NCBI RefSeq assembly: GCF_030687535.1
Contig: NZ_CP117437.1
Location: 5,453,501 to 5,517,500 of the forward strand
Reading direction: 5' to 3'
From: Pseudomonas sp. FP2335
GTDB taxonomy: Bacteria > Pseudomonadota > Gammaproteobacteria > Pseudomonadales > Pseudomonadaceae
Length of the DNA: 64,000 nucleotides
Shown here: one piece after another, positions 18,219 to 28,137 of the stretch
Numbering within the stretch: the stretch's first letter is position 1
Layout: every line of letters begins with the position of its first letter
Notes under the pieces: generated by a model
Seen by the model: only the letters and a program-made list of their open reading frames with translations
What the model was told of the DNA's origin: nothing
Databases searched by the model: none
Made by a program: the position numbers and the translations under genes

Positions 18219-19027
18219 AGCGGTTTCTCCAGTACGGCGTACACCACTTGATACGTGGCGGGCAGGCCCTGGGCCTGACGGAACTGCTCGTAAGCGTCCA
18301 CCAGTGCAACAATCCGCGCGCGCCCCGTCAACCCTCCCGGCCGGCCGGGGTTGAGGTTATGGGCGCCCAACGCCTTCAACTCATGGGTCAGGCTACGTAC
18401 ATCCGGGTAGTGCAGCACATGGGGCTGGCGCTCCAGGCTCACCACCCGCAGGCCGCTGGCCGCGCACAATTGCTGATACATCTCGAAAGTGCGGAAACGG
18501 TTGACGTGAACCATACCGTCCGCCGCCCGCCAGCTTTCGCGCAGCTCATCCAGGGTGCCCACGCACAGGCTGGCGAACGCCAACACGCCACCGGGTTGCA
18601 GCACGCGATAAGCCTCGCTGAGCACCGCGCCGAAATTCGCACACCATTGCACCGCGAGGGAGGTGAAGAGCAGCCCCACGCTTTCAGCTTTAAGCGGCAA
18701 GCGCTCGGCATCACCTGCGATGAAGTGCTGTGCGCCACCCAGGGGCCGCGCGTGGTTGAGCATGCCTTCGGCGATGTCCAACGCAATGCCCTGGCTGGCG
18801 GGCAGGCGCGCGCCCAGCACACGGCTGAAATACCCGGTGCCGCACCCCATATCCAACCAGCGTTGCGGTGCAATACCGGCCGGCACACGTGCCAGCAATT
18901 CAGCGCCGACAGCCCGCTGCAACTCGGCAACGCTGTCATAGCTGGCCGCCGCACGGGAAAACGACGCCGCCACCTGGCGCTTGTCCGGCAGGGCACCCGG
19001 CAACGGGGCGTGGGATAAATCAGTCAT
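18215..19027 (-). CDS. bioC: BioC, malonyl-[ACP] O-methyltransferase
   Basis: 270 residues when started at ATG 19027. The SAM-binding motif [15 protein letters not shown] sits at residues 57-71, preceded by [11 protein letters not shown], the BioC N-terminal signature. The enzyme methylates malonyl-ACP so that fatty-acid synthesis can build the pimeloyl chain. The ATG overlaps the bioH stop by 8 nt (ATGACTGA), supporting this start; an in-frame ATG at 19039 is an alternative. Confidence 0.95.
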   Translation of the reverse strand: MTDLSHAPLPGALPDKRQVAASFSRAAASYDSVAELQRAVGAELLARVPAGIAPQRWLDMGCGTGYFSRVLGARLPASQGIALDIAEGMLNHARPLGGAQHFIAGDAERLPLKAESVGLLFTSLAVQWCANFGAVLSEAYRVLQPGGVLAFASLCVGTLDELRESWRAADGMVHVNRFRTFEMYQQLCAASGLRVVSLERQPHVLHYPDVRSLTHELKALGAHNLNPGRPGGLTGRARIVALVDAYEQFRQAQGLPATYQVVYAVLEKPL

Positions 19028-19751
19028 CAGCGCACTCATGCAAAAAAGCCTGGATGGCCCCCGCCACACCGTGGGGGTCCTCCAGAAGAAAAGCGTGACC
19101 AGCCTGTTCAATCAGGCCGATTTCAACATCGGGCAGCAAGCTCAGCAGGTCGCTCGCGGCTTCGGCGGGCACCAGTTCGTCGCCCCCGGCAAACAGGTGC
19201 ATCTGCGGGCCCCGATAGGCCAGCAAGGCGTCGCGGGTGTCGAGTCGGGCAAGCAATTCAAGGCCGCTCATCAACGCCCGGGGCGGAGTGTTCGGCGCCC
19301 CGCCCACCAGCAAACGCGCCAGCCCACGCGGGTCGGCGGCGCCCTTGGCACACAACAGGCCGAAGCGTTTCAGGGTGACTTGGGAATCGGCATGACAACC
19401 GGCGAGGAAGGCGTCGAAGGTCTCGGCAGGCATCGCACTCGGCCAACCGTCATGGGCGACAAAACAGGGGTTGCTCGCCAGGGTCAGCAAGCCGCAGCAG
19501 CGTTCGCCACGTCGTGCCGCCAGTTCCGCAGCAAGCATGCCGCCGAGGGACCAGCCGCCCAGCCAGGCGTCGTCCGGCAGCGTCGCGTCGAGTTCATCGA
19601 GCCATTCGTCCAGGTCGCTGGCGTCCAGCGTCGGCAACGGTTCGATCTGCACCCGCAGGTGTTCGTCCAGACCGTGCAAGGCGGCGGCCAACGGCTCCAG
19701 CGGCGATACGCCGAGGCCCCAGCCAGGCAACAAAATCAGTCGATCACGCAT
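19020..19751 (-). CDS. bioH: BioH, pimeloyl-[ACP] methyl ester carboxylesterase
   Basis: 243 residues, alpha/beta hydrolase. Start [14 protein letters not shown]; nucleophile elbow GWSLGG with Ser68; acid in AGGDELVP; histidine in [12 protein letters not shown]. It removes the methyl group from pimeloyl-ACP ester to end chain elongation. It overlaps bioF by 8 nt upstream and bioC by 8 nt downstream, so bioF-H-C-D form one translationally coupled unit. Confidence 0.94.
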   Translation of the reverse strand: MRDRLILLPGWGLGVSPLEPLAAALHGLDEHLRVQIEPLPTLDASDLDEWLDELDATLPDDAWLGGWSLGGMLAAELAARRGERCCGLLTLASNPCFVAHDGWPSAMPAETFDAFLAGCHADSQVTLKRFGLLCAKGAADPRGLARLLVGGAPNTPPRALMSGLELLARLDTRDALLAYRGPQMHLFAGGDELVPAEAASDLLSLLPDVEIGLIEQAGHAFLLEDPHGVAGAIQAFLHECADD

Positions 19752-20925
19752 GGTCGGGCTCCGTGGCGCCTAACAAGCGGAAACACTCTTCCAATCCGCT
19801 CAACAATAGCTGCACCTGCGCCTCGGTGTGGGCCGCCGTTAACGTCACGCGCAAACGTGCGCTGCCAGCGGGTACGGTGGGCGGGCGGATCGCCGTGACC
19901 ATCAGGCCACGCTCGCGCAGCATCTGCGACAGGCGCACGGCCTTGGCGCTGCTACCGACCAGGATCGGCTGGATCGGCGTAAAACTCGCCATCAAATCCA
20001 GGCCAAGCTGCTCGGCGCCCCGGCGGAACTGGCGGATCAGGCCGTCGAGGTGCTCGCGCCGCCAATGCTCGGTGCGCAGCAACTCCAGGCTTTTCAAGGT
20101 CGCACAGGCCAGCGCCGGGGGCTGGCTGGTGGTGTAGATATACGGGCGCGCAAACTGGATCAGGCTTTCGATCAGCTCTTCGCTGCCCGCCACAAAGGCG
20201 CCCGCCGTACCGAAGGCTTTACCGAGGGTGCCGACCAGTACCGGCACGTCCTCCTGGCTCAAGCCGAAATGCTCGACGATCCCACCACCATTGGCGCCCA
20301 ACGGGCCAAAACCGTGGGCATCATCCACCATCAGCCAGGCGCCTTTTGCGCGGGCTTCACGGGCCAGCGCGGGCAAGTCGGCCAGGTCGCCGTCCATGCT
20401 GAACACGCCGTCGGTGACCACCAGCGTGTTGCCAGTGGCCTTTTCCAGACGCTTGGCCAGGCTTTCGGCGTCGTTATGCAGGTAGCGATTGAAACGCGCA
20501 CCGGACAGCAAGCCGGCATCCAGCAGCGAGGCGTGGTTGAGCCGGTCTTCCAGCACCGTATCGCCCTGCCCCACCAACGCCGTGACTGCGCCGAGGTTGG
20601 CCATGTAGCCGGTGGTAAACAGCAATGCGCGCGGGCGCCCGGTGAGGTCGGCCAGGGCTTCTTCCAGCTCGTGGTGCGGCGTGGCATGCCCGACCACCAG
20701 GTGCGACGCGCCACCGCCGACACCCCAACGGGACGCACCGGCGCGCCAGGCTTCAATCACTTGCGGGTGATTGGCCAGGCCCAGGTAATCGTTGTTACAG
20801 AACGCCAGCAGCGGTTGGCCGTCGACCACCACTTGCGGGCCTTGGGGGCTTTCCAGCAGCGGGCGTTGGCGATAAAGGTGCTCGGCACGGCGGGCAGCGA
20901 GGCGCGCGGAGAGATCGAAAGACAT
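19744..20925 (-). CDS. bioF: BioF, 8-amino-7-oxononanoate synthase
   Basis: 393 residues from ATG 20925, which GAGG precedes; an upstream in-frame start would add residues that do not resemble BioF. PLP-binding Lys236 lies in [13 protein letters not shown], and Asp201 in VDDAHGFG. The enzyme condenses pimeloyl-ACP (or CoA) with alanine. A REPIN occupies the 155-nt gap that separates it from bioB, the only non-overlapping junction in the operon. Confidence 0.96.
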   Translation of the reverse strand: MSFDLSARLAARRAEHLYRQRPLLESPQGPQVVVDGQPLLAFCNNDYLGLANHPQVIEAWRAGASRWGVGGGASHLVVGHATPHHELEEALADLTGRPRALLFTTGYMANLGAVTALVGQGDTVLEDRLNHASLLDAGLLSGARFNRYLHNDAESLAKRLEKATGNTLVVTDGVFSMDGDLADLPALAREARAKGAWLMVDDAHGFGPLGANGGGIVEHFGLSQEDVPVLVGTLGKAFGTAGAFVAGSEELIESLIQFARPYIYTTSQPPALACATLKSLELLRTEHWRREHLDGLIRQFRRGAEQLGLDLMASFTPIQPILVGSSAKAVRLSQMLRERGLMVTAIRPPTVPAGSARLRVTLTAAHTEAQVQLLLSGLEECFRLLGATEPDHA

Positions 20926-20962
20926 GCAGGCCTCGATTAAACAGACTGAACACGGTCTCAAT

Positions 20963-21049
20963 GTGGGAGCTGGCTTGCCTGCGATGACGGCGGCACATTC
21001 AGCATCAATGTGTCTGAACGGCCGCTATCGCAGGCAAGCCAGCTTCCAC
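20963..21049. repeat. REPIN between bioF and bioB
   Basis: Inverted REP pair of the GCTGGCTTGCCTGCGAT class at 20963-20985 and 21027-21049, with one mismatch in the right arm (GCTTCC for GCTCCC). In RNA it forms a long hairpin inside the bio transcript. Confidence 0.88.
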
Positions 21050-21080
21050 AATGGATTGCATTCCAATAGAGAGATGGGCG

Positions 21081-22136
21081 TCAAACCACCGCGTTGTAGA
21101 ACTGCTCGCTGCTTTTTTGCTCAACCAGTGCCTGTTCGATCGCCGCCTGATGCACTTCATCGGCGTGCTCTTCGCGGGCTTCGGGCAAGATCCCCAGGCG
21201 CGCGAACAGTTGCATGTCCTTATCCGCCTGCGGGTTGGCAGTGGTCAGCAATTTGTCGCCGTAGAAGATCGAGTTGGCACCGGCAAAAAACGCCAGGGCC
21301 TGCATCTGCTCGTTCATCGCTTCGCGGCCGGCCGACAGGCGCACGTGGGACTGCGGCATCAGGATGCGCGCCACGGCCAGCATGCGGATGAAGTCGAATG
21401 GGTCGATGTCCTCGGCATTCTCCAGCGGCGTACCGGCCACCTTCACCAGCATGTTGATCGGCACCGACTCCGGATGCTCCGGCAGGTTGGCCAGCTGGAT
21501 CAGCAGGTTGGCGCGGTCATCCAGCGACTCGCCCATGCCAAGGATACCGCCAGAGCAGATCTTCATCCCCGACTCACGCACATAGGCCAGGGTTTGCAGG
21601 CGCTCGCTGTAGGTGCGGGTGGTGATGATCGAACCGTAGAACTCCGGCGACGTATCCAGGTTGTGGTTGTAGTAATCGAGACCGGCCTGGGCCAGGGCTG
21701 CGGTCTGGTCCTGGTCGAGGCGGCCGAGGGTCATGCAGGTTTCCAGGCCCATGGCCTTCACGCCTTTGACCATCTGCAGCACGTAGGGCATGTCTTTGGC
21801 CGACGGGTGCTTCCACGCGGCGCCCATGCAGAAGCGGGTCGAACCGATGGCCTTGGCGCGGGCGGCCTCTTCGAGGACCTTCTGCACTTCCATCAGCTTT
21901 TCTTTTTCCAGGCCGGTGTTGTAGTGGCCCGACTGCGGACAATATTTGCAATCTTCCGGGCAAGCACCGGTCTTGATCGACAGCAAGGTCGACACCTGCA
22001 CACGGTTCGCGTCGAAATGCGCGCGATGCACGGTCTGCGCCTGGAACAACAGGTCATTGAACGGCTGCACGAACAGCGCTTTGACTTCGGCGAGGGACCA
22101 ATCGTGACGCAAGGTGGCGGTGGTGCTGGCGCTCAT
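21081..22136 (-). CDS. bioB: BioB, biotin synthase
   Basis: 351 residues. Radical SAM cluster Cys59-x3-Cys63-x2-Cys66 ([12 protein letters not shown]), followed by segments for the second cluster. The enzyme inserts sulphur into dethiobiotin. First gene of the operon and divergent from comF. On the minus strand TTGACA at 22240-22235 and TTAAAT at 22219-22214 can serve as -35 and -10 (15-bp spacing), and the -35 lies within a BirA-like operator. Confidence 0.97.
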   Translation of the reverse strand: MSASTTATLRHDWSLAEVKALFVQPFNDLLFQAQTVHRAHFDANRVQVSTLLSIKTGACPEDCKYCPQSGHYNTGLEKEKLMEVQKVLEEAARAKAIGSTRFCMGAAWKHPSAKDMPYVLQMVKGVKAMGLETCMTLGRLDQDQTAALAQAGLDYYNHNLDTSPEFYGSIITTRTYSERLQTLAYVRESGMKICSGGILGMGESLDDRANLLIQLANLPEHPESVPINMLVKVAGTPLENAEDIDPFDFIRMLAVARILMPQSHVRLSAGREAMNEQMQALAFFAGANSIFYGDKLLTTANPQADKDMQLFARLGILPEAREEHADEVHQAAIEQALVEQKSSEQFYNAVV

Positions 22137-22228
22137 GGGCGATTCCTTGATTATGCTTGGGCAAGCGCTGTGGGAAGGGCAATACCCACAGACACGACAC
22201 GGATGCTCGGCATATTTAAGGAAGATTC

Positions 22229-22966
22229 ATGCACTGTCAACCTGACTACAAACACCAGGTTTACATCTGGTTAAAAAACGAACACACCTGTTTGATCTGC
22301 GATGAAGCGACGGAATCCGCCCATTGTGTGTGCAACGTCTGCGAAACCGAGCTGCCCTGGCTGTTGGAGCAGTGCGAGATTTGCGCCGTGCCCCTGCCGA
22401 TGGACGGCCTGGTTTGCGCACAATGTTTCAAACAGCCACCGGCGTTTAAACATGTGATCGCGCCCTGGACCTTCAGCTTTCCGGTCGACAGCCTGATCAG
22501 CCGCTTCAAGCACCAGGCACGCTGGCCGCTCGGCCACCTGCTCGCGCGCTTGCTCGCCCAGCACCTGCAACACCGCTTCGACAACGCCGAACTCCCGCGC
22601 CCCGACTGCCTGCTGCCGGTGCCCATGGCGCGCAAACGCCAGCGTGAACGCGGCTTTAACCAGGCACTGATGCTGGCGCGGTGGCTGAGCCACGACCTCG
22701 ACATCGCACTGGATGAACATGTGCTGCTGCGGCCCCAGGAAACCGTCGCGCAGCAAGCCCTTGACGCCAAACAGCGCAAACGCAACTTGCTCAAGGCCTT
22801 CGCCGTGGCCGCCAATGCCGAGGTGACGGGTCGCCACTTCGCCCTGGTCGACGACGTACTCACCACCGGCGCCACCGCCCACAGCCTTGCGCGCCTGTTG
22901 ATCAACGCCGGTGCGCGGCAAGTCGATGTGTATTGCCTGGCCCGCACGCCCAAACCGGGGGCCTGA
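22229..22966 (+). CDS. comF: ComF family phosphoribosyltransferase-like protein
   Basis: 245 residues. Four N-terminal CxxC-type pairs (Cys21/24, Cys35/38, Cys49/52, Cys63/66) suggest zinc binding, then a type-I phosphoribosyltransferase domain ending with the PRPP loop FALVDDVLTTGAT. ComF/GntX proteins are tied to DNA uptake and use; the biochemical role is unsettled. ATG 22229 follows AAGGAAG. The start region carries the BirA-like operator, so the first codons may be constrained by it, or the true start may be further in. Confidence 0.88.
   Translation: MHCQPDYKHQVYIWLKNEHTCLICDEATESAHCVCNVCETELPWLLEQCEICAVPLPMDGLVCAQCFKQPPAFKHVIAPWTFSFPVDSLISRFKHQARWPLGHLLARLLAQHLQHRFDNAELPRPDCLLPVPMARKRQRERGFNQALMLARWLSHDLDIALDEHVLLRPQETVAQQALDAKQRKRNLLKAFAVAANAEVTGRHFALVDDVLTTGATAHSLARLLINAGARQVDVYCLARTPKPGA
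22235..22265. promoter_or_regulatory. BirA-like operator in the bioB/comF divergent region
   Basis: TGTCAACC-N15-GGTTTACA is an 8-15-8 near-palindrome (7 of 8 paired). It matches the proteobacterial BirA operator form TTGTAAACC-N14/15-GGTTTACAA. It overlaps the putative bioB -35 and, unusually, the first 12 codons of comF. Confidence 0.75.
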
Positions 22967-23024
22967 CTTGACGCAAGCGCGCCTTGCCCGCAACGTTCTG
23001 TTTATCTCATCCAAGCGTATCGCC

Positions 23025-23789
23025 ATGTCTCTGCCAGCCTCCCTCAGCCAACACATCATCCGCCGCCCCCAGCGCATTGCCTTGCTGGGACATATCGCCG
23101 AACAGGGTTCGATTACCCGCGCAGCGAAAAGCGCCGGTTTGAGCTACAAAGCCGCCTGGGACGCCATCGACGAACTGAACAACCTCGCGCAAAAACCGCT
23201 GGTGGAGCGCAGCGTCGGCGGCAAGGGCGGCGGCGGGGCCAGGCTGACGGCAGAGGGCGAGCGGGTCCTGCGCCTCTACCAGCGCCTGCAAGTGCTGCAA
23301 GCCGAACTGCTCGGTTCGGATGAAGCCGCCAGTGACTTCAACCTGCTTGGCCGCTTGATGCTGCGCACCAGCGCGCGCAACCAGTTGCACGGCCAGGTCA
23401 TGGCGATTGAGAGCCATGGCCGCAACGACCTGATCCGCCTGCAACTCGCTGGTGGCCTGACGCTGCAAGCGCAGATCACCCACGACAGCACGCAACGGCT
23501 GGAACTGGAAAGCGGCGTGGAAGTGGTCGCGCTGATCAAGGCCGGCTGGCTGGAATTGCTGGGGCCCGGGTCCTCTGCAACACCTGGACACAATTGCATG
23601 AGCGGCAGGATCGAGGCGATTCTCGACGCTGAAGACGGCCCCAGCGAAGTGCGTATCACCCTGCCCAACGGCCAGGTTTTATGCGCCCTGGCGCCGCCCG
23701 GCAAGCTCATGGCCCTGGGCGCCGCCGAAGGCCAGACGATCCGTGTGCAATTCGCCCCGAGCAATGTGCTGCTGGGCACACCGGTATAG
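23025..23789 (+). CDS. modE: ModE-type molybdate-responsive regulator
   Basis: 254 residues. N-terminal winged helix (RIALLGHIAEQGSITRAAKS, then GLSYKAAWDAIDELN) followed by two TOBE/MOP molybdate-binding modules (about residues 120-185 and 190-254, the second starting GHNCMSGRIEAI). ModE with bound molybdate represses molybdate transport genes. The ATG at 23025 fits the family N-terminus. It is 58 nt downstream of comF; no mod transport genes are in the window. Confidence 0.88.
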   Translation: MSLPASLSQHIIRRPQRIALLGHIAEQGSITRAAKSAGLSYKAAWDAIDELNNLAQKPLVERSVGGKGGGGARLTAEGERVLRLYQRLQVLQAELLGSDEAASDFNLLGRLMLRTSARNQLHGQVMAIESHGRNDLIRLQLAGGLTLQAQITHDSTQRLELESGVEVVALIKAGWLELLGPGSSATPGHNCMSGRIEAILDAEDGPSEVRITLPNGQVLCALAPPGKLMALGAAEGQTIRVQFAPSNVLLGTPV

Positions 23790-23869
23790 GCGACGGCCAT
23801 CCTCAAACTGCAACAATTTCGTCACGCGCGCTCCTTAAGGTGTCTGCAAAAACCGCAGGGAGCCTGACG

Positions 23870-25768
23870 ATGAGCCTATTAGAAGAAAACCAAGCCACCG
23901 ACCTCGAACAGATGGTCGGCCTCACCCGCCGCCGCTTTATCGGCGCCGGTGCCCTGTGCGGTGCCGCGATGTTCCTCGGTGGCAACCTGTTGAGCCGCAG
24001 CGCGATGGCCGTCAACGCCGCAAGCGCCAGCCCGTTGCTGGGTTTCACCAGCATCGCCGCCGCCACCAGCGACGCCATTACCTTGCCGCCGGGCTATAGC
24101 GCCTCGGTGCTGATCAGTTGGGGCCAGCCGCTGAGCAAGAGCGCACCGGCGTTCAACCCGTCCGGCAACGGCACGGCCCTGGCCCAGGAGCAGCAGTTCG
24201 GCGACCACAACGACGGCATGAGCCTGTTCGCCTTCCCCGGCGACGACAACCGTGCGCTCATGGCGATCAACAACGAATACACCAACTACCGCTACCTCTT
24301 CGCCCACGGCGGTGCGCCGCAATCGGCCGAGGACGTGCGCAAGGCCCAGGCCAGCGAAGGCGTGTCGGTGATCGAAGTGCGGCGCCAGGGCGATACCTGG
24401 CAGTTCGTGCAGGACTCGCGCTACAACCGGCGCATCCACGGCAACTCGCCGATCCGCCTGAGCGGCCCCGCCGCCGGCCACGCCTGGCTGAAAACCGGCG
24501 CCGACAAGAGCGGCACAAAGGCCCTTGGCACGTTCCAGAACTGCGCCAACGGCAAAACGCCATGGGGTACTTATCTGACCTGTGAAGAGAACTTCACCGA
24601 CTGCTTCGGCAGCACCAACCCACAACAAACCTTCGATGCCGGGCAAAAGCGCTATGGCGCCGTGGCCGCCAGCAAAGACATCAACTGGCACCAGCACGAC
24701 CCGCGCTTTGACCTCGCCAAGAACCCCAACGAACTCAATCGCCACGGCTGGGTAGTGGAAATCGACCCGTTCGATCCCAAGTCCACCCCGGTCAAGCGCA
24801 CTGCCCTTGGCCGCTTCAAGCACGAAAACGCCGCGCTGGCCGAAACCCGCGACGGCCGCGCCGTGGTGTACATGGGCGACGACGAGCGTGGCGAGTTCAT
24901 CTACAAATTCGTCAGCCGCGACAAGATCAACCACAAGAACCCCAAGGCCAACAAAGACCTGCTCGACCACGGCACCTTGTACGTGGCGATTTTCGACGCC
25001 GGCGACGGCAACGCCGACCATCCCAAGGGCAAAGGCCAATGGGTCGAGCTGACTTTCGGCAAGAACGGCATCGACGCCAGCACAGGTTTCACCAGCCAGG
25101 CCGAGGTGCTGATCCACGCACGCCTCGCCGCCAGCGTGGTGAAAGCCACACGCATGGACCGCCCGGAATGGATCGTGGTCAGCCCCACCGATGGCCAGGT
25201 GTATTGCACCCTGACCAACAACGCCAAGCGCGGCGAAGACGGCCAGCCGGTGGGCGGGCCCAACCCGCGCGAGAAAAACGTCTACGGCCAGATCCTGCGC
25301 TGGAAGGCCGACGCCGATAACCACGGCGCCGCCACGTTCAGCTGGGACTTGTTTGTGGTGGCCGGCAACCCGGGTGTACACGCCGGCACACCTAAGGGCG
25401 GCTCGTCCAATATCAACCCGCAGAACATGTTCAACAGTCCTGATGGCTTGGGTTTCGACAAGGCTGGGCGCCTGTGGATTCTTACCGACGGCGACTACAG
25501 CAACACGGGCGACTTCGCGGGCATGGGCAATAACCAGATGCTGTGTGCCGACCCGGCCACTGGGGAAATCCGCCGCTTCATGGTAGGACCGGTGGCATGT
25601 GAGGTGACAGGCATCAGCTTCTCGCCGGATCAGAAGACACTGTTTGTGGGGATTCAACATCCGGGGGAAACCGGGGGCTCGACCTGGCCGGAGCATTTGC
25701 CGAACGGTAAACCACGCTCGTCGGTGATGGCGATTCGGCGGGATGATGGTGGCATCGTCGGCGCCTGA
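23870..25768 (+). CDS. phoX: PhoX-family alkaline phosphatase
   Basis: 632 residues. A twin-arginine signal (GLTRRRFIGAGAL, residues 17-29) with a hydrophobic stretch and AMA cleavage site directs folded export to the periplasm. PhoX segments NEYTNYRYLF, GTYLTCEENF, HENAALAETRDG and VYMGDDERGEFIYKF are present. PhoX is a calcium- and iron-dependent phosphomonoesterase of phosphate starvation. GGGAG precedes ATG 23870. No convincing Pho box was found in the 80-nt upstream spacer. Confidence 0.88.
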   Translation: MSLLEENQATDLEQMVGLTRRRFIGAGALCGAAMFLGGNLLSRSAMAVNAASASPLLGFTSIAAATSDAITLPPGYSASVLISWGQPLSKSAPAFNPSGNGTALAQEQQFGDHNDGMSLFAFPGDDNRALMAINNEYTNYRYLFAHGGAPQSAEDVRKAQASEGVSVIEVRRQGDTWQFVQDSRYNRRIHGNSPIRLSGPAAGHAWLKTGADKSGTKALGTFQNCANGKTPWGTYLTCEENFTDCFGSTNPQQTFDAGQKRYGAVAASKDINWHQHDPRFDLAKNPNELNRHGWVVEIDPFDPKSTPVKRTALGRFKHENAALAETRDGRAVVYMGDDERGEFIYKFVSRDKINHKNPKANKDLLDHGTLYVAIFDAGDGNADHPKGKGQWVELTFGKNGIDASTGFTSQAEVLIHARLAASVVKATRMDRPEWIVVSPTDGQVYCTLTNNAKRGEDGQPVGGPNPREKNVYGQILRWKADADNHGAATFSWDLFVVAGNPGVHAGTPKGGSSNINPQNMFNSPDGLGFDKAGRLWILTDGDYSNTGDFAGMGNNQMLCADPATGEIRRFMVGPVACEVTGISFSPDQKTLFVGIQHPGETGGSTWPEHLPNGKPRSSVMAIRRDDGGIVGA

Positions 25769-25777
25769 TAAACCCTC

Positions 25778-25859
25778 TTCGCGAGCAAGCCCGCTCCCAC
25801 AGTTGACCGAGTTCCAACATGAGAATGCGGTCGAATGTGGGAGCGGGCTTGCCCGCGAA
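25778..25859. repeat. REPIN between phoX and srkA
   Basis: Inverted REP arms at 25778-25800 and 25837-25859; the left arm has GCGAGCAAGC and the right GCTTGCCCGC, a one-base variation. Confidence 0.88.
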
Positions 25860-25936
25860 GGCGTCCGCACAGTCACCACCTATCACTGTTACCATACCCG
25901 GCCGGACGCGGCGCCCTGCTGCGCGCAGGAGTTCGC

Positions 25937-26911
25937 ATGGCCCATCCGTTTGAAACACTCACCCCTGATCTGGTCCTCGACGCCGTTGAAAGCATCGGTT
26001 TCCTCAGCGATGCCCGCGTACTGGCGCTCAACAGCTACGAAAACCGCGTGTATCAAGTCGGCATCGAAGATTCCGAGCCGCTGATCGCCAAGTTCTACCG
26101 CCCGCAGCGCTGGACCAACGAAGCGATCCTCGAAGAACACCGCTTCACCTTCGAACTGGCCGAGTGTGACGTGCCAGTGGTTGCACCCCTTATCCACAAC
26201 GGCGAAAGCCTGTTCGAACACGAAGGTTTCCGCTTCACCCTGTTTCCCCGCCGTGGCGGCCGTGCGCCGGAGCCGGGCAACCTCGACCAACTGTATCGTC
26301 TAGGGCAACTGCTGGGCCGTTTGCATGCGGTGGGTTCCACCCGCCCGTTCGAACACCGTGAAGCCTTGGGTGTGAAGAACTTCGGCCACGACTCCCTCAA
26401 CACCCTGCTCGAAGGCAACTTCATCCCCAAGAGCCTGCTGCCGGCCTACGAGTCCGTGGCCCGCGACCTGCTCAAGCGCGTGGAAGAGGTGTACAAGGCC
26501 ACGCCGCACAAAAACATCCGTATGCACGGCGATTGCCACCCCGGCAACATGATGTGCCGTGACGAGATGTTCCACATCGTCGACCTGGATGACTGCCGCA
26601 TGGGCCCGGCAGTGCAGGACCTGTGGATGATGCTTGCCGGTGATCGTCAGGAATGCCTGGGACAGTTGTCGGAATTGATGGACGGCTACCAGGAATTCCA
26701 CGACTTCGACCCGCGCGAACTGGCGCTGATCGAACCGCTGCGCGCCTTGCGCCTGATGCATTACAGCGCCTGGCTGGCGCGGCGCTGGGATGACCCGGCG
26801 TTTCCCCACAGCTTCCCGTGGTTTGGCACTGAGCGGTATTGGGGGGACCAGGTGTTGGCATTGCGCGAGCAACTGTCGGCGTTGAACGAAGAACCCCTGA
26901 AACTCTTCTGA
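25937..26911 (+). CDS. srkA: SrkA/YihE stress response kinase
   Basis: 324 residues, close to the E. coli 328. An aminoglycoside-phosphotransferase-like kinase fold is shown by the catalytic loop MHGDCHPGNMM with Asp199 and the metal-binding Asp217 in HIVDLDD. SrkA (RdoA) counters stress-induced death under Cpx or ROS stress in E. coli. ATG 25937 follows AGGAG. In E. coli dsbA is downstream; here rarD follows instead. Confidence 0.92.
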   Translation: MAHPFETLTPDLVLDAVESIGFLSDARVLALNSYENRVYQVGIEDSEPLIAKFYRPQRWTNEAILEEHRFTFELAECDVPVVAPLIHNGESLFEHEGFRFTLFPRRGGRAPEPGNLDQLYRLGQLLGRLHAVGSTRPFEHREALGVKNFGHDSLNTLLEGNFIPKSLLPAYESVARDLLKRVEEVYKATPHKNIRMHGDCHPGNMMCRDEMFHIVDLDDCRMGPAVQDLWMMLAGDRQECLGQLSELMDGYQEFHDFDPRELALIEPLRALRLMHYSAWLARRWDDPAFPHSFPWFGTERYWGDQVLALREQLSALNEEPLKLF

Positions 26912-26927
26912 CCCAACCCCTCTCCTT

Positions 26928-26953
26928 GTGGGAGCTGGCTTGTCGGGTCCCAC
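26928..26953. repeat. Solitary degenerate REP
   Basis: GTGGGAGCTGGCTTGTCGGG followed by TCCCAC: one REP arm whose ends pair, with no second arm, in the srkA-rarD spacer. Confidence 0.65.
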
Positions 26954-27029
26954 AGAAAAGCACCGCCCATTGCCTGGCAAATGTACTTACAATCGCGCCT
27001 TTGTTAGCTGCCTAAGCAAGGATTCTGCA

Positions 27030-27914
27030 ATGCACGCCGCCAACCCCCGCAAGGGGTACATCCTGGGCCTGAGCGCCTATGTCATCTGGGGTCTGTTCCC
27101 GCTCTACTTCAAAGCCATCGCCAGCGTCCCGGCCGCCGAAATCATCGTGCATCGCGTGTTGTGGTCGGCGCTGTTCGGCGGCTTGCTGCTGATGGTATGG
27201 AAGCACCCCGGCTGGTTCCGTGAACTGCGTGACAACCCCAAGCGCCTGGCGATCCTGGCCCTCAGCGGTTCGTTGATTGCGGGTAACTGGCTGACCTATG
27301 TGTGGTCGGTGAACAGCGGGCGCATGCTGGAAGCGAGCCTCGGTTACTACATCAACCCGCTGGTGAATGTGTTGCTGGGCATGCTGATCCTCGGCGAACG
27401 CCTGCGGCGCTTGCAGTGGGCGGCGGTCGGGCTGGCGGCAGTGGGTGTGGCACAGCAGGTGTGGCAGGTGGGCAGTTTGCCTTGGGTGTCGCTGGTGTTG
27501 GCGCTGACCTTCGGGTTCTACGGTTTGATCCGCAAACAGGCGCCGGTCAAGGCACTGCCGGGGCTGGTGGTGGAAACCTGGATGCTGGTGCCGATTGCCG
27601 TGGCGTGGTTGCTGTTCAACCCGACCGCCCACAGTGCACAGTTGGCGTTCTGGAGCACGTCCGAAGCCTGGTGGCTGGTGGCCGCTGGCCCGGTAACGCT
27701 GATCCCGCTGGTGTGTTTCAACGCCGCCGCACGGCACCTGCCCTACACAGCCCTGGGCTTTTTGCAGTACGTCGCGCCGACCCTGGTGCTGCTGGAAGCG
27801 GTGCTGTTGTTCGGTGAACACCTGGCACCGAGCACGCTGATTGCCTTCGCGTTTATCTGGGCTGGCCTGGTGGTTTACAGCGTGGATGCGTGGCTGAGCG
27901 TGCGCAAACGCTGA
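27030..27914 (+). CDS. rarD: RarD, EamA-family transporter
   Basis: 294 residues with about ten hydrophobic helices. The start KGYILGLSAYVIWGLFPLY and GNWLTYVWSVNSGRMLEASL are characteristic of RarD, an inner-membrane drug/metabolite transporter (chloramphenicol-sensitive protein). The substrate is unknown. ATG 27030 follows AAGGATTCTGCA. Confidence 0.92.
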   Translation: MHAANPRKGYILGLSAYVIWGLFPLYFKAIASVPAAEIIVHRVLWSALFGGLLLMVWKHPGWFRELRDNPKRLAILALSGSLIAGNWLTYVWSVNSGRMLEASLGYYINPLVNVLLGMLILGERLRRLQWAAVGLAAVGVAQQVWQVGSLPWVSLVLALTFGFYGLIRKQAPVKALPGLVVETWMLVPIAVAWLLFNPTAHSAQLAFWSTSEAWWLVAAGPVTLIPLVCFNAAARHLPYTALGFLQYVAPTLVLLEAVLLFGEHLAPSTLIAFAFIWAGLVVYSVDAWLSVRKR

Positions 27915-27977
27915 TCAAATAACGTACAAAACTCTGCAAGCCACAGCGGGCGTGGCTTGCAGACATCCACCCCAAGG

Positions 27978-28098
27978 TTATCCACAACCTGATCCCCGCC
28001 ATTTGTGCACAAGCTTTTGAAATTGCTCGTTTTTTGCTCAAGCAGCGCAGAAGCCCGGCCGGCGTGGCCTGGCGCCGGGTCTCTACAGGTTATCCACA
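27978..28098. other. Two perfect DnaA boxes in the rarD/ACT-gene intergenic region
   Basis: TTATCCACA occurs at 27978-27986 and 28090-28098 in the 223-nt gap. A third copy, inverted, is at 28447-28455 inside the ACT gene, and TTGTGCACA lies between the first two. Possible DnaA titration or regulation; function is inferred. Confidence 0.5.
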
Positions 28099-28137
28099 GG
28101 CCCATGCAAGATTTCCATGCATAACCCTGTGGGCAGA

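Noticed and set aside
23790..23869. Pho box upstream of phoX
   Set aside because: No pair of 7-bp direct repeats with 11-bp periodicity resembling the PhoB site could be made out.
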